From Holophagaceae bacterium (lineage in GTDB: Bacteria; Acidobacteriota; Holophagae; Holophagales; Holophagaceae), in the NCBI GenBank assembly GCA_025361955.1, contig JANYIU010000253.1:1-36725 (forward strand): a stretch of DNA of 36,725 nucleotides, in the 5' to 3' direction. Shown here piece by piece: positions 36,640-36,725 of this stretch. The translations under genes were made by a program, and so were the position numbers. The notes beneath the pieces were generated by a model that was given only the letters and a program-made list of their open reading frames with translations, ran no database searches and was not told where the DNA came from. Each line of letters opens with the position of its first letter. The stretch's first letter is position 1.

Positions 36640-36725
36640 TGAACACCCGCCCTTCGAGACTCTGCCATGAATTTAGAAGGGGTCATCCAGCCGAACTTCC
36701 GCCGCCGCTTCCCGTTTTCGGGAGT

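Noticed and set aside
36667-36725. Possible divergent gene start (MNLEGVIQPNFRRRFPFSG...)
   Set aside because: Only about 19 codons are inside the window, not enough to support a call, though it could matter for the cytochrome-PBP neighbour question.
1-36725. CRISPR arrays, tRNA/rRNA genes, IS elements with terminal inverted repeats
   Set aside because: No regular repeat-spacer pattern, cloverleaf, rRNA or transposase sequence was recognised by eye; a tRNAscan/ISfinder run would be needed to exclude them fully.

Overview
High-GC bacterial window. Gene content is suggestive of Acidobacteriota/Holophagae, but this is inferred from gene style only. It is mostly chromosomal genes with a decayed accessory stretch at about 17.6-22.2 kb. 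Left part: CNNM/CBS protein (5'-truncated by the window), MurU-like nucleotidyltransferase, AmgK-like kinase, PduO-type cobalamin adenosyltransferase, pyrE, leuS, a LytTR/LytS-type two-component system next to a Spy/CpxP-like protein, lgt, two membrane [4Fe-4S] polyferredoxin genes (the first with an in-frame TAG), and a GGGtGRT-family protein with a NifU-like scaffold protein. Middle: a hybrid PAS histidine kinase with an AT-rich N-terminal membrane domain, an AhpD-like pseudogene, CDF-like transporter, ArsR regulator, truncated and frameshifted radical SAM/SPASM remnant, RhuM-family gene, truncated and frameshifted PAS sensor, and a small soluble Rossmann/chemoreceptor-tip fusion. Right part: LemA and two TPM-domain proteins, MacA-like adaptor with FtsX/MacB-type permease and MFS transporter, an alanine-glyoxylate aminotransferase with glcDEF-like genes, and a cytochrome c/periplasmic-binding-protein fusion. 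Best candidates for unusual biology are the Rossmann-MCP fusion, the cytochrome c-PBP fusion, the Met/His-rich sensor kinase beside the Spy-like protein, the amber-interrupted polyferredoxin, and the GGGtGRT/NifU-like pair. No tRNA, rRNA or CRISPR array was recognised. All family assignments come from reading the translations; no database search was run.
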